The notes under the pieces: generated by a model
Seen by the model: only the letters and a program-made list of their open reading frames with translations
Told to the model about the DNA's origin: nothing
The model's database searches: none
Part shown: positions 14,774-23,704 of the stretch, piece after piece
Layout of the letters: every line of letters begins with the position of its first letter
Position numbering within the stretch: position 1 is the stretch's first letter
Position numbers and translations under genes: made by a program
Source: Streptomyces maremycinicus
GTDB taxonomy: Bacteria > Actinomycetota > Actinomycetes > Streptomycetales > Streptomycetaceae
DNA length: 64,000 nt
Direction: 5' to 3'
Assembly: GCF_001184025.1 (NCBI RefSeq)
Contig: NZ_BBYG01000027.1
Coordinates: 5,330-69,329 of the forward strand

Positions 14774-16121
14774 GCCGGCCTCCGCGCTGTTCGGGCTCCT
14801 CTCCTCGGCGCAGTTCGCCGCGGGAGACGAATGCCTCCCGCGGGTGCTGCACCGACGCCAGCGACACGATGTCGCGGCCGTAGAGAAGGGCCGTGACCCA
14901 CACGGCGAACACACGCGTCTTGCGTTCCCAGCTCGGTATGGCCAGAACGTGATAGCCACGGTGCATGAGCCAGGCCGGGAACCCCTTGATGACCAGGCCC
15001 CGGTACTGGAAGATGCCGCGGCCGAGCCCGAGTGTGGCCACCACACCGAGACTGTGGTGCACGTAGTCCTTGGTCGGACGGCCGCGCAGCGACGCCAGGA
15101 TGTTCTTCGCCAGCAGCTTGCCCTGGCGGACGGCGTGCTGGGCGTTAGGCACGGTGTGCGCGCCCGGTCTTCCGGCCGCGAGATCGGGCACCGAGGCATC
15201 GTCCCCGGCCGCCCAGGCGTCGGGCACCACCTCGGTGTCCGTAGTGACCCGCAGATCTGCTCGTACGGTGAGCAGGCCCCGCTCGTCGACGGGCAGGTCG
15301 CTGTGGTTGTGCACGATCGGGTTGGCGGCGTTGCCGGCCGTCCACACCAGAAGGCCCGAGTCGTACTCGGTGCCGTCCGACAGCCGCACCCGGCCGTCCT
15401 CGGCGGAGACCAGCTGGGTGTTCAGGTGCACCCGCGCCCCTCGTTTCTCCAGTGAACGCACCACCCAGGCGCCCGGCCGGTCCCCGACCTCGGGCAGGAT
15501 GCGGTCCCGTGCCTCGACCAGGTGGAAGGCCGGTTCGTCCGCGCCGATCTCCGGGTACTGCTTGAGCAGCGCGGTCGCCAGGGCCAGCAGCTCACCAAAT
15601 CCCTCCACTCCGGAGAATCCGCCACCGACGACGGTGACGGTGAGCAGCTTGGTGCGTTCGGGCCCGCGCGGCAGACCGGCCGCACGGTCGAACGAGGTGA
15701 GGAGGCGGTCGCGGATCGCCACGGCCTCCTCGACGTGCTTGAGTCCGTACGCCTGATCGCTCAGCCCCGGGATCGGGAAGGTCCGGGTGACCGCCCCCGC
15801 CGTCACCACCAGCACGTCGTAGTGCAGGTCGAGGGATGGCGAGGACTCCGGGCGGACCGTGACCGTGCGCGCGCTGTGGCGGATCTCCGTCACCGAGCCC
15901 GCTACCAGACGCGTGTAGTGCAGGTGACGGCGGATCGAGACCGCCGCGTGCCGGGCCTCCACCGAACCGGCCACGACCTCGGGCAGGAAGGGCTGGTACG
16001 TCATGTACGGGCGGGGGTCGACGACGGTGACGCGCGCCTCGCCCGGCCGCAGCCTCTTCTCCAGGCCCCACGCGGTGTAGAAGCCCGCGTACCCGCCACC
16101 CACGATCAAGATCTCACGCAC
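14763..16121 (-). CDS. ndh: Type II NADH dehydrogenase (NDH-2)
   Basis: 452 residues, the usual NDH-2 length. The N-terminal FAD site is EILIVGGGYAGFYTAWGLEKRL (residues 3-24). YMTYQPFLPEVVAGSVE and TAGAVTRTFPIPGL are typical of the family. The second Rossmann motif VTVVGGGFSGVEGFGELL (~168-185) binds NADH, and AWAAGDDASVPD with TVPNAQHAVRQGK closes the FAD site. The C-terminal segment (GIFQYRGLVIKGFPAWLMHRGYHVLAIPSWERKTRVFAVWVTALLYGRDIVSL) is the amphipathic membrane-binding region. It oxidises NADH and reduces quinone without pumping protons, at the inner face of the membrane. GTG 16121 has agaggaacagagg upstream and an ECF41-type promoter 34 bp further, grouping it with the qcrB-like and SdhA-like genes. 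Confidence 0.9.
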   Translation of the reverse strand: MREILIVGGGYAGFYTAWGLEKRLRPGEARVTVVDPRPYMTYQPFLPEVVAGSVEARHAAVSIRRHLHYTRLVAGSVTEIRHSARTVTVRPESSPSLDLHYDVLVVTAGAVTRTFPIPGLSDQAYGLKHVEEAVAIRDRLLTSFDRAAGLPRGPERTKLLTVTVVGGGFSGVEGFGELLALATALLKQYPEIGADEPAFHLVEARDRILPEVGDRPGAWVVRSLEKRGARVHLNTQLVSAEDGRVRLSDGTEYDSGLLVWTAGNAANPIVHNHSDLPVDERGLLTVRADLRVTTDTEVVPDAWAAGDDASVPDLAAGRPGAHTVPNAQHAVRQGKLLAKNILASLRGRPTKDYVHHSLGVVATLGLGRGIFQYRGLVIKGFPAWLMHRGYHVLAIPSWERKTRVFAVWVTALLYGRDIVSLASVQHPREAFVSRGELRRGEEPEQRGGRLTA

Positions 16122-16155
16122 GGTGTCCTCTGTTCCTCTCGGTCCCAACCTTCTA

Positions 16156-16182
16156 GACCGCTCGTCGGCACTCGGTGTGACA
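16156..16182 (-). promoter_or_regulatory. ECF41-type promoter for NDH-2
   Basis: Minus strand: TGTCACA, 16 nt, GGTC; the -10 is 34 nt upstream of the GTG start. Confidence 0.7.
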
Positions 16183-16204
16183 CGGTGGCCGGATCACGTG
16201 CCAG

Positions 16205-16500
16205 GGCTACGTGCGCGCCCTCTCTCGCATGCCGGTTTCGGAGACCAGGGACGTGCGGTGGCCGTGCTGGATGGTGTACATGCTCTTGGACCACTGGCCG
16301 TCGCCGCAGCCGAGGAGTGAGCGGCAGAACTGCAGGATGAAGGTGCCGCTCGAGTGCCCGGCCGGAGGTGTAGAAGACGGCCTCGTCGGGGGAGGCGAGC
16401 GCGGTGAGCTCGCCAACCCGACCGGCTCTCCCGTCAGGCGGAGTCCCGGCGCGATCCGCCGGCCGGACAAACGAGCGGCGGCGCCGGCGTGCTGGTCGGA
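16205..16500 (-). pseudogene. Fragment of a molybdopterin oxidoreductase (formate dehydrogenase-like)
   Basis: The reading LTALASPDEAVFYTSGR matches the 'DPDxAVFYTSGRTSNEAAF' segment of FdhA-like molybdopterin oxidoreductases. After a frameshift a degenerate continuation (GTFILQFCRSLLGCG) follows. No Fe-S or Mo-cofactor domains remain. It lies head-on to the NDH-2 promoter region. Confidence 0.5.
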
Positions 16501-16537
16501 GCGGCATCGCGTACTCCGCGTCCGGGCCGGCTGCGGC

Positions 16538-17389
16538 TCAGGCGGGGAAGGCGAACAGCCGGTACTCGGATGTCGTCGTGAAGCCAAAACGTCGGTACAA
16601 CGGCTCGCCCGCGGGGCTGGCCACCAGCGCGGCGCAGCTCATCCCGCGTTCCCACCCCACCTGGAGCGCGGCGGCCGTCAGGGCCGCACCGACGCCGCGC
16701 CGACGATGTGCTTCGGTCACGTGGACGAGGAAGATCCCGGCCACCCCGTGGGCGGTGATCACCACGGTCGTCCCGACCACTCGGCCGGCCAGTACGGCGG
16801 CCAGCCGGATGATGTCGGCGTTGTCCTCGCGCCGCGACTCAATGCGTACCATCTCGGCCTCCAGCCCGGGCTCGACACCCATCGAAACCCGGTACGTCCG
16901 GACCAACTCGGCCAGCCGTTCCTCGTCCCGGACGGGCTCCACCCGCAAACCGGTGCGAGCGGTGTGCGGGACTGTGCCCGGGTCGGCCGCTTCGTCGAGC
17001 GGGAGCACCATCACGGGGAGGGCCGTGAACTCTCGTCCACCGCGGCACCGCAGGACGTCAACGGTGTCTTCGGGGCTGTCGGGTCCGACCCACCACCACC
17101 AGGGAACGCTCGCGAACTCCTTGCGGACGGCCGTCACGTCCGCCCCATCCGCGGACACCGACCGTACGCGTACGACGCCGTTGAACTGCGGAGTGGCAAG
17201 CCCGCTGCGGAACTGGTCGACGGTGGTGCCCGCTCGGCTCCGTGTGCCCCATCCCATGAGGTACTGACGAAAGTTGGCGAACACCGAGGCCGTGAGGCCA
17301 AGCTCCCGCGAAGCCTCAGTGCTTCGTGTCCCGCTGTTCGACGTGCTGTTCGGGCTTGCCGGATCCACCACTTCCACTGTTTTCCTCAT
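16538..17389 (-). CDS. GNAT-family N-acetyltransferase
   Basis: 283 residues. The C-terminal ~110 residues carry the GNAT fold: AAVLAGRVVGTTVVITAHGVAGIFLVHVTEAHRRRGVGAALTAAALQVGWERGMSCAALVASPAGEPLYRRFGF, with the acetyl-CoA motif RRRGVGAAL at residues ~218-226. The N-terminal ~150 residues (WWWWVGPDSPEDT and following) form a second, degenerate acetyltransferase-like half, as in several actinobacterial two-domain GNATs. ATG 17389 was chosen because the frame upstream has no protein-like composition. Substrate unknown; no ECF41-type promoter. Confidence 0.75.
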   Translation of the reverse strand: MRKTVEVVDPASPNSTSNSGTRSTEASRELGLTASVFANFRQYLMGWGTRSRAGTTVDQFRSGLATPQFNGVVRVRSVSADGADVTAVRKEFASVPWWWWVGPDSPEDTVDVLRCRGGREFTALPVMVLPLDEAADPGTVPHTARTGLRVEPVRDEERLAELVRTYRVSMGVEPGLEAEMVRIESRREDNADIIRLAAVLAGRVVGTTVVITAHGVAGIFLVHVTEAHRRRGVGAALTAAALQVGWERGMSCAALVASPAGEPLYRRFGFTTTSEYRLFAFPA

Positions 17390-18053
17390 CTCGTGGTCTT
17401 GCACATCACCGTGTGCTTTGTGGTTGCGGCCGACGTTCTGCGGCCATGACTGTCCTCCGGAGCGAGGATCATCGCCGTCTTCTGAAGCGGGGGCGGCTGG
17501 CGTTCGGGCTCCCGAAGGCACCCTCCGGCGGGTCGCCTTACACGTGGCGCGGCCGGGGGAGCAATTCACTCGTGACGTGGTCCCTGCGGTTGCGTCGAAC
17601 GCCACAATGCCGGCAGGGTCAACAGGGCGACACCGAGGGACACGGCCGCCCCGATGCCGGCTATGCAGGACTCGTGCACGCTCGCGGACCTGTTCGATCG
17701 CACCGAGCAGCATGCTCGCTGCGATCGGCACCAGGGATCACGCTGTCCCGCCCGCCGAAGAGTGCGAGTCGAGCGCCGAGAGCGAGCGCGCGGAGACCTC
17801 CGAGGCGCCGACGTGCAGGTGGGCTCACGATGTTCCTCTCGTACGGCTGGGGACAGGGTGCTGTCTCGCGGCGCAGGGGTGGGCAGCGGACGGGCGTGAC
17901 CGCCATCTGTGATGTCCCGGTCGACTACTGCCGACCTCGTTTCTCGCCTGCGCGAGGCACTGACCGACCCGGTGCGGCTGGACCGGGTCTAGGCACTGTA
18001 TGCCGTCACCTACAGGTGCGCGGCCTCGGCTTCGTGATGGTTTCGGTTCCAAC
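17390..18053. other. Gene graveyard between GNAT and LAL genes
   Basis: No intact gene. On the minus strand, 17570-17900 holds out-of-frame pieces of a small membrane protein (LGGLRALALGARLALFGGRDSV; GIGAAVSLGVALLTLPALW). On the plus strand, 17925-18020 reads LVSRLREALTDPVRLDRV-stop-ALYAVT, like the N-terminal edge of a GAF-domain regulator. Both are interpretations from short motifs. Confidence 0.3.
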
Positions 18054-20834
18054 TCACCGGGCGCGTGCGCTGTCGAGGACGTGTGGCAGGGCTCGGCGGG
18101 AGCTGATGCCGAGCTTCACGTAGACCTTCCGCAGGTGCCATTCCACGGTATGGGGGCTGATGAACAGCTCCGCGCCGATCCGCGCGTTCGTCATGCCGTC
18201 GGCGGCGAGGGCTGCGACCTGCGACTCCTGCGGGGTGAGAGCGTTCGCCGGTGTGGCCTCTCGCACGGTCACCTGCTCGCCGGTGGCGATCAGCTCCCGG
18301 CGGGCCCGTTCGGCGAACGCGTGAGCAGGCATCGCGTCGAACATGTCGTAGGCCGTGCGGAGATGCTCGCGGGCCTGCGCGCGGCGCTGTGCGCGCCGCA
18401 GCCACTCGCCGTACAGCAGGTGGGTGCGTGCCACCTCCACGACAACCCCGCCACGGCCGAATTCCTCGATCGCCGTCCGGTACAGGCGGTCGGCCGTCTC
18501 ACCATCGGCCAGGAGCGCCTCACTGCGTGCGCTCGCACCCCGCGCCCACCCGGAGTCGGCGGCGCGGGTGAGTTCGGTAAGGCGGTTCAACGAGGCCCGG
18601 GCCTGGTCGAGTTCACCGCAACGTGTCGCGGCTTCCACATGTTCGACCAGCGACAGACCAGTGAAGTTGAACCCGTCGTGCTCGATACCGGTGCGGGCGG
18701 CCTCGATCGCCTCTTCGTAGCGGGCCAGTCCGTTGAAGAGCACGCCCTGGATGTAGCCCATGGCACCGAGCAGGGATACTTCGCCCCGCTGCACGGCGCG
18801 CTCTCTGGCCTCTTCGATGATGCCGGCGGCGACATCCGCCTCACCTCGCCACGCGGCCAGGACGAGCGTGGCGTATTTGTGCGGCGCGTGGCCGGTTGCG
18901 GTGGCGATCGCGTCGGCCTCGTCGATCATCCGGTCGGCCTCGGCGAAATCACCGTAGTGGATGTGCACCCCGCCCGCGTAGATCAGAGCCGGTGGCAGGC
19001 TGCCGAGTGCTCCGATGTCGCGGGCCAGACGCACTGCGCGAGTCGAGAGTGTGTCCCAGGCATGCAGGTCCCAGGCCCAGTGGATGAACGACTCAAGCGC
19101 GACCGGGGCCAGCAGCAGCCACCGTACGGTCGCCTCCCGCGTGCGGAGCTCTTCGTGCTCGAGCAGATCGAGTGCCTCGCGCAGGGCCGGGACGGCCGTC
19201 TCCGAGCCGTCCGCGAGCAGGGCCGCCACACCGTCCAAGAGGGCGTCCGCGGCCTTGGAGCCCGAGGAGGGCGCCCCGGACGCGCGGGCCGCGATCGCCG
19301 CGGCGCGGGCACCCGTCGGACCATGGACCCGGCCGGCGAAGATGGTCGCACTGATCGCCTCCAGGTACGTCTCTCTCGCCAGGGGAGATCCGGCCGCGGT
19401 GAACTGTGCCGCCGCGTTCAGGAGGAGTGGTGCCGCCTCGTCGCTGCGACTGCGGGCGAACAGGATTCTGGCCCGCAGACGTGCCAGGCGGGCCTTGTCC
19501 AGGACGCTGAGGGGATACAGGTCGGCCACCGCGGCCAATTCCGTGGCCCGTTCGGGCGCCGCGGCCGAGAAGTGCGCCTCGGCCGCCGCAAGAGCCCGGC
19601 GCCCTCGCGGCCAGGGATCGGGCGTCACCTCCACCGCCCGTTCCAGCAGAACCGCCTCGGCCGCGATGCCCCCGCGTTGCCGGGCGCGATCGGCGGCCTG
19701 CTCCAGTCCTGCGGCGACCTCCTCGTCCGGCCCGTCGGCCGCCTGCGCGGCGTGCCAGGCGCGCCGGTCAGGGTCCAGGAGGGGGTCCGTGGCCTGGGCC
19801 AGGGCCCGGTGCACCGCACGTCGGTCCTCCGGCTCGGCTCCGTGGTAGACCGCCGAACGGACCAGCGGGTGCCGGAACCGTACGGGCTCGCCGAACTCGA
19901 TCAGGCCGGCTGCCTTGGCCGGTGCGGCGTCCGGAGTGATGCCGAGGGAAGCGGCTGCGCGGATCAATAGGCGCACGTCGCCCACCGGTTCCGCAGCAGC
20001 GATCAGCAGCAGGGTGCGGGTCGCGGCCGGCAGCGCACCGAGCCGCCCGGCGAAATCGCGCTCGACGCGGCTGGCCACGGGCCCTTGGACGACCGGAGCA
20101 CTCGACGCGTCGACGCCGTAGGCCAGTTCGGCCGCGCTGCGGCCGCGAGAGAATTCCAGCAGCGCCAGCGGGTTGCCGTGTGTCTCGGCCACGAAACGGT
20201 CCCGGACCCGCTCCTCCAACCGTCCCCCCACAGCTCCCTCCAGGAGTTCACCGGCCGAAGCGGCGTCAAGTCCTTTGAGATGCAGCGCCGTCAGGCCCGC
20301 GAGCGCGGACTGCCCCTCGGGGTCGCGGACCGCGAACACCATGGCGACCGGCTCCGCGAGCAGTCGACGGGCCACGAACTCAAGTGTCTGCAAAGACACT
20401 TGATCCAGCCACTGAGCGTCGTCCACCAGCACCAGCACCGGCCGGGTCTCCGAGGCGCGGGTGAGCAGGCTCAGAACGGCGAGGCCGACCAGGAAACGGT
20501 CGGGCGGATCGCCGACCGCCGTCCCGAATGCCACGCGCAGGGCGTCACGTTGGGGTTGCGGCAGTTCTTCGACACCGTCCAGGAACGGCGCGCACACCTG
20601 GTGCAGGCTGGCGTAAGGGAGCTCCATATCGGCCTCGACACCGCGCGCCCAGGTCACCTGCACCCGGGACGCCTGCGCAGCCATGTACTCCAGCAGCACC
20701 GACTTGCCGATGCCCGCCTCGCCCCGGACGACCATGACGCGGGAACCGCCGGCCCGAAGGCCGGCCAGCAGGTTGTCGAGGGCCATGCACTCACGCTGCC
20801 GGCCGACCAGAGCGGGAAGCGGGCTGGCGATCAT
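18054..20834 (-). CDS. LAL-type LuxR regulator (AAA ATPase plus C-terminal LuxR HTH)
   Basis: 926 residues, standard for large ATP-binding LuxR regulators. The N-terminus has GREAG-like Walker A (VVRGEAGIGKSVLLEYMA, residues ~36-53) and Walker B (VLVLVDDAQWLD, ~130-141), then a long helical tetratricopeptide-like middle. The C-terminal HTH is LTPQESQVAALAADGMTNARIGAELFISPHTVEWHLRKVYVKLGISSRRAL. It is a close paralogue of the protein encoded at 52923-55688. The start ATG 20834 directly precedes the conserved LVGRQRE. Such proteins activate nearby metabolic genes on ligand or ATP binding; the target is not evident. It is divergent from the SdhA-like gene whose ECF41-type promoter lies in the shared 216-bp gap. 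Confidence 0.9.
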   Translation of the reverse strand: MIASPLPALVGRQRECMALDNLLAGLRAGGSRVMVVRGEAGIGKSVLLEYMAAQASRVQVTWARGVEADMELPYASLHQVCAPFLDGVEELPQPQRDALRVAFGTAVGDPPDRFLVGLAVLSLLTRASETRPVLVLVDDAQWLDQVSLQTLEFVARRLLAEPVAMVFAVRDPEGQSALAGLTALHLKGLDAASAGELLEGAVGGRLEERVRDRFVAETHGNPLALLEFSRGRSAAELAYGVDASSAPVVQGPVASRVERDFAGRLGALPAATRTLLLIAAAEPVGDVRLLIRAAASLGITPDAAPAKAAGLIEFGEPVRFRHPLVRSAVYHGAEPEDRRAVHRALAQATDPLLDPDRRAWHAAQAADGPDEEVAAGLEQAADRARQRGGIAAEAVLLERAVEVTPDPWPRGRRALAAAEAHFSAAAPERATELAAVADLYPLSVLDKARLARLRARILFARSRSDEAAPLLLNAAAQFTAAGSPLARETYLEAISATIFAGRVHGPTGARAAAIAARASGAPSSGSKAADALLDGVAALLADGSETAVPALREALDLLEHEELRTREATVRWLLLAPVALESFIHWAWDLHAWDTLSTRAVRLARDIGALGSLPPALIYAGGVHIHYGDFAEADRMIDEADAIATATGHAPHKYATLVLAAWRGEADVAAGIIEEARERAVQRGEVSLLGAMGYIQGVLFNGLARYEEAIEAARTGIEHDGFNFTGLSLVEHVEAATRCGELDQARASLNRLTELTRAADSGWARGASARSEALLADGETADRLYRTAIEEFGRGGVVVEVARTHLLYGEWLRRAQRRAQAREHLRTAYDMFDAMPAHAFAERARRELIATGEQVTVREATPANALTPQESQVAALAADGMTNARIGAELFISPHTVEWHLRKVYVKLGISSRRALPHVLDSARAR

Positions 20835-20978
20835 GCGTCTCGGCTCCTCGGCGGGATCCGGGGGAACAGTGCTCCCACCGCGGTGTTCGGAAGAATCCTT
20901 GTCAAGATACCCACGCCCCCGCCCCTACGGTGCAGACAGACGGTGTAACTACTTCCACGCCCTGAAAACCGCTGAGGT

Positions 20979-21005
20979 TGTCACAAATCGGGGGTCTGTC
21001 CGGTC
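20979..21005 (+). promoter_or_regulatory. ECF41-type promoter for the degenerate SdhA-like gene
   Basis: TGTCACA, 16 nt, GGTC; the -10 ends 45 nt before the ATG at 21051. Confidence 0.7.
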
Positions 21006-21050
21006 GATCCCAACCAATGATCCTGTCCGTTCGCTGTCGCAGGAGGACCC

Positions 21051-22721
21051 ATGTCTTCGCTCGGACACCAGCTCACCACGTCTGTCCTCGTGGTGGGAAG
21101 CGGTGCGTCAGGCCTCCGAGCGGCCATCGAAGTCGCCGAGGCCGGTGTCGCGGTCGTCGTGGTCACCCAACGGGCCCGCGAAGATGCCACGGCCAGCGCG
21201 TGGGACGATGCCGAGTGGGCGCCCGCCCCTGCCCGCCTCGGCGGCACCGGGGAGCGGCACTCGGCTGACACGTCGCGGCAGAGCCGCTTACCGGCCGCTC
21301 TGCCTGGCGAGCGGATGACGCCGCGCGCCGCCGCGCAACCCATCGACGGCGTCGAGCCCCGCGGCAGGCGCCCCGGCCGCACCGACAGCACGTCCGCCAC
21401 ACGCCTCACCGGCCCGGACCTGCACCGGGCCCTGCGTGTGCGCGGGCGGCAACTCGCCATCCCCGTCCTGCCGCGCGTGTACGTCACCCGGCTTCTGGTC
21501 GACAACGGAACGGTGTTCGGCGCCTACGGATTCGGCCTCGTCGACGGCTCGCGCTACCTCGTGCACGCCGACGCAGTGATCCTCGCCGCCGGCGGACACA
21601 CGCGCATCTGGCGGCACACGTCCTCGCGCCGCCACGAGAACACCGGCGGCCCCCTACGGCTGGCCGCCGAGGCCGGTGCCCGGTTGCGCGATCCCGATCT
21701 GGTGCGGTTCCACCCCTTCGGGCTGATCGAGCCGTACCACGCCGCCGGCATGCCGATCAGCGACAGCGCACGTCATGCGGGCGGCGTGCTGCTCAACAAC
21801 CTCGGCGAGCGGTTCATGACGCGCTACGACCCTGAGCGGATGGAGCTTTCCGCCCAGGAAACCGTCACGCGTGCCTCCTACACCGAGATCCAGGAAGGTC
21901 GCGGCTCACGGTCCGGCGGCGTCTGGCTGGACCTGTCCCACCTGCCCGGTGACACGGTCATGGCGCGGCTGCCGCGCCTGCACCGGATGCTACGGGAACT
22001 GCAGATGCTCGACATCACCCGCGACCCTGTCGAGGTCGTGCCGACCGCCTGCACCTCCCTGGGCGGCATCTGGGTCGAGGCCGAGGACCACAGCACCGAC
22101 GTGGACGGGCTTTTCGCGATCGGGGAAGCAGTCGGCGGCCCGCACCGGCCGGAAGAAGACTCCCACTCCGAAGTCCTCGCCCACGGGCGGATCGCCGGGC
22201 GTGCCGCGGTGGAGTACTCCGCCACACGCACCGGTCCACGCCACTCACCCGCCGCGACCCGCGCCGCGGAAGCCGACGTGCTCCGCCTGGTGGCCGCCGA
22301 CGGCGACCGCAACGCCCGCGCTCTGCAGCGCGCGGTACGACGTCTGATGACGGCCCACGCTGGCGCGGTCCGGGACGAGGCCGGACTCGTCGCGGGACTG
22401 GCCGCACTCGACGAGATCGAGGCATGGACGGCGGACATCGGCGTGCACATCGACATCGGCGGCTTCTCTGACCTGGTGCACGCCTACGACCTCAGATCCG
22501 CCCTGCTCGCCGCCCGGGCGAGTCTCCAGTGTGCTCGGGAACGGCTCGGGCCGCAGGACTGCCACCACCGGTCCGACCGCTCCGGCGCCGTGCCCGCCCT
22601 GCCGGACGCCATGGTGTGGTCCGCAACGACCGGCGTGCGCAGCACACCCCTGTGGCCCGCCCCGACCGGAATCACGGAGCCGCGGCGCGACGCGTCCGAC
22701 GATGCCGGACCTGCCGTGTGA
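21051..22721 (+). CDS. Degenerate SdhA/FrdA-like flavoprotein
   Basis: 556 residues, colinear with the intact paralogue at 36765 (same blocks VLVVGSGASGLRAAIEVAEAGV, VYVTRLLVDNGTVFGAYGFGL, VHADAVILAAGGHTRIWR, ELQMLDITRDPVEVVPT). It has lost residues the fumarate-reductase/succinate-dehydrogenase flavoprotein family needs. The FAD-linking His segment THTSLAAGGIN is replaced by ATASAWDDAEW, the catalytic RGEGG is RHAGG, the substrate-binding HYSMGG is CTSLGG, and ANRLGGNSL is PHRPEEDSH. About 80 residues are also missing in the N-terminal half. The frame is fully open with normal codon use, so it is probably a pseudoenzyme and not a dead gene. caggagg ribosome site; ECF41-type promoter. Confidence 0.8.
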   Translation: MSSLGHQLTTSVLVVGSGASGLRAAIEVAEAGVAVVVVTQRAREDATASAWDDAEWAPAPARLGGTGERHSADTSRQSRLPAALPGERMTPRAAAQPIDGVEPRGRRPGRTDSTSATRLTGPDLHRALRVRGRQLAIPVLPRVYVTRLLVDNGTVFGAYGFGLVDGSRYLVHADAVILAAGGHTRIWRHTSSRRHENTGGPLRLAAEAGARLRDPDLVRFHPFGLIEPYHAAGMPISDSARHAGGVLLNNLGERFMTRYDPERMELSAQETVTRASYTEIQEGRGSRSGGVWLDLSHLPGDTVMARLPRLHRMLRELQMLDITRDPVEVVPTACTSLGGIWVEAEDHSTDVDGLFAIGEAVGGPHRPEEDSHSEVLAHGRIAGRAAVEYSATRTGPRHSPAATRAAEADVLRLVAADGDRNARALQRAVRRLMTAHAGAVRDEAGLVAGLAALDEIEAWTADIGVHIDIGGFSDLVHAYDLRSALLAARASLQCARERLGPQDCHHRSDRSGAVPALPDAMVWSATTGVRSTPLWPAPTGITEPRRDASDDAGPAV

Positions 22722-22760
22722 GGGCGATCGACAGCGGCGCGAAATCTTTGTGCGCCGCGC

Positions 22761-22787
22761 TGTCACAGATGCCGCGGTCGCCTGGTC
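22761..22787 (+). promoter_or_regulatory. ECF41-type promoter for the NmrA-like gene at 22877
   Basis: TGTCACA, 16 nt, GGTC; the -10 ends 89 nt before the ATG. Confidence 0.7.
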
Positions 22788-22876
22788 AGGAGGGTACGAG
22801 CCATCGCGGCTGGTGCCGCGGACGAGGTCGCCGCAGACCCACCGGGCACCGTGCGAGATCAGTGAAGGGAAAGTCC

Positions 22877-23620
22877 ATGAAGGTCGTAGTGATCGGCGGA
22901 ACCGGACTCATCGGTTCCAAGGTCGTCTCCAAGCTCAACGAACACGGTCATGAGGCGGTGGCAGCCTCCCCGAACACCGGAGTCAACGCGGTCACCGGCG
23001 AAGGCCTGGCCGACGTCCTGAAGGGCGCCTCGGTCGTCGTCGACGTCTCCAACTCCCCCTCCTTCGACGACGACGCGGTGATGCAGTTCTTCCGCGCCTC
23101 CACCACCAACCTGCTCGCCGCGGAGGCTGCCGCCGGCGTCACACACCACGTGGCTCTGTCCGTCGTGGGCACCGACCGCCTCCAGCAGTCCGGCTACTTC
23201 CAGGCCAAGCAGGTCCAGGAGGACATGATCCGGGACTCCGGAGTGCCGTACTCGATCGTCCACGCCACGCAGTTCTTCGAGTTCGCCAAGACCCTCGCGG
23301 ACTCGGCGACCAGCGGTGAAACGGTGTCGGTCGCCCCCATCAAGATCCAGCCCATCTTCTCAGGCGACGTGGCCGCGGCCGTCGGCCGCACGGCGGTCGG
23401 CACTCCGGTCAACGGAATCGTCGAGGTCGCCGGCCCCGACACCTTCACCCTGGAGGACTTCATCCGCAAGGGCCTCGCGGCCCACAACGACCCCCGCACG
23501 GTCGTGACGGACCCGAAGGGTCTCTACTGGGGCGCCGCCCTCAAGGAGTCCGATCTGCTGCCCGGCCCCGACGCACAGCTCGGCGAGACGCACTTCGCGG
23601 ACTGGAGCAGCAAGCAGTAA
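22877..23620 (+). CDS. NmrA/SDR-like NAD(P)H-binding oxidoreductase or epimerase
   Basis: 247 residues. The cofactor motif is intact (MKVVVIGGTGLIGSKVV, GxTGxxG at 7-13). Other family blocks are VVDVSNSPSFDDDAV, GVTHHVALSVVGTDRLQQSGYFQAK (with the Tyr-x-x-x-Lys-like YFQAK), PYSIVHATQFFEF and the C-terminal LLPGPDAQLGETHFADWSS. It is about three-quarters identical by eye to the protein at 38611. The start ATG follows gaaggga. It is the first gene of a likely unit with the CMD protein at 23705, the epimerase-plus-CMD combination known for ECF41 loci. Reaction unknown; NADPH-dependent reduction of a small carbonyl or quinone is the usual assumption. Confidence 0.9.
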   Translation: MKVVVIGGTGLIGSKVVSKLNEHGHEAVAASPNTGVNAVTGEGLADVLKGASVVVDVSNSPSFDDDAVMQFFRASTTNLLAAEAAAGVTHHVALSVVGTDRLQQSGYFQAKQVQEDMIRDSGVPYSIVHATQFFEFAKTLADSATSGETVSVAPIKIQPIFSGDVAAAVGRTAVGTPVNGIVEVAGPDTFTLEDFIRKGLAAHNDPRTVVTDPKGLYWGAALKESDLLPGPDAQLGETHFADWSSKQ

Positions 23621-23704
23621 CGGCGAGCCCGGAGCCCACGGCCCCGAAATCGCAGCAACCTCACGTCAGTTCATCTCCCATCACTCGACTCTCAGGATCC
23701 ATAC

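Noticed and set aside
14393..15199. Minus-strand and plus-strand frames antisense to the NDH-2 gene
   Set aside because: The NDH-2 frame has all motifs and a promoter; the others are shadows.
18000..19970. 656-residue plus-strand frame opposite the LAL regulator
   Set aside because: Antisense of a fully motif-supported LuxR gene in high-GC DNA.
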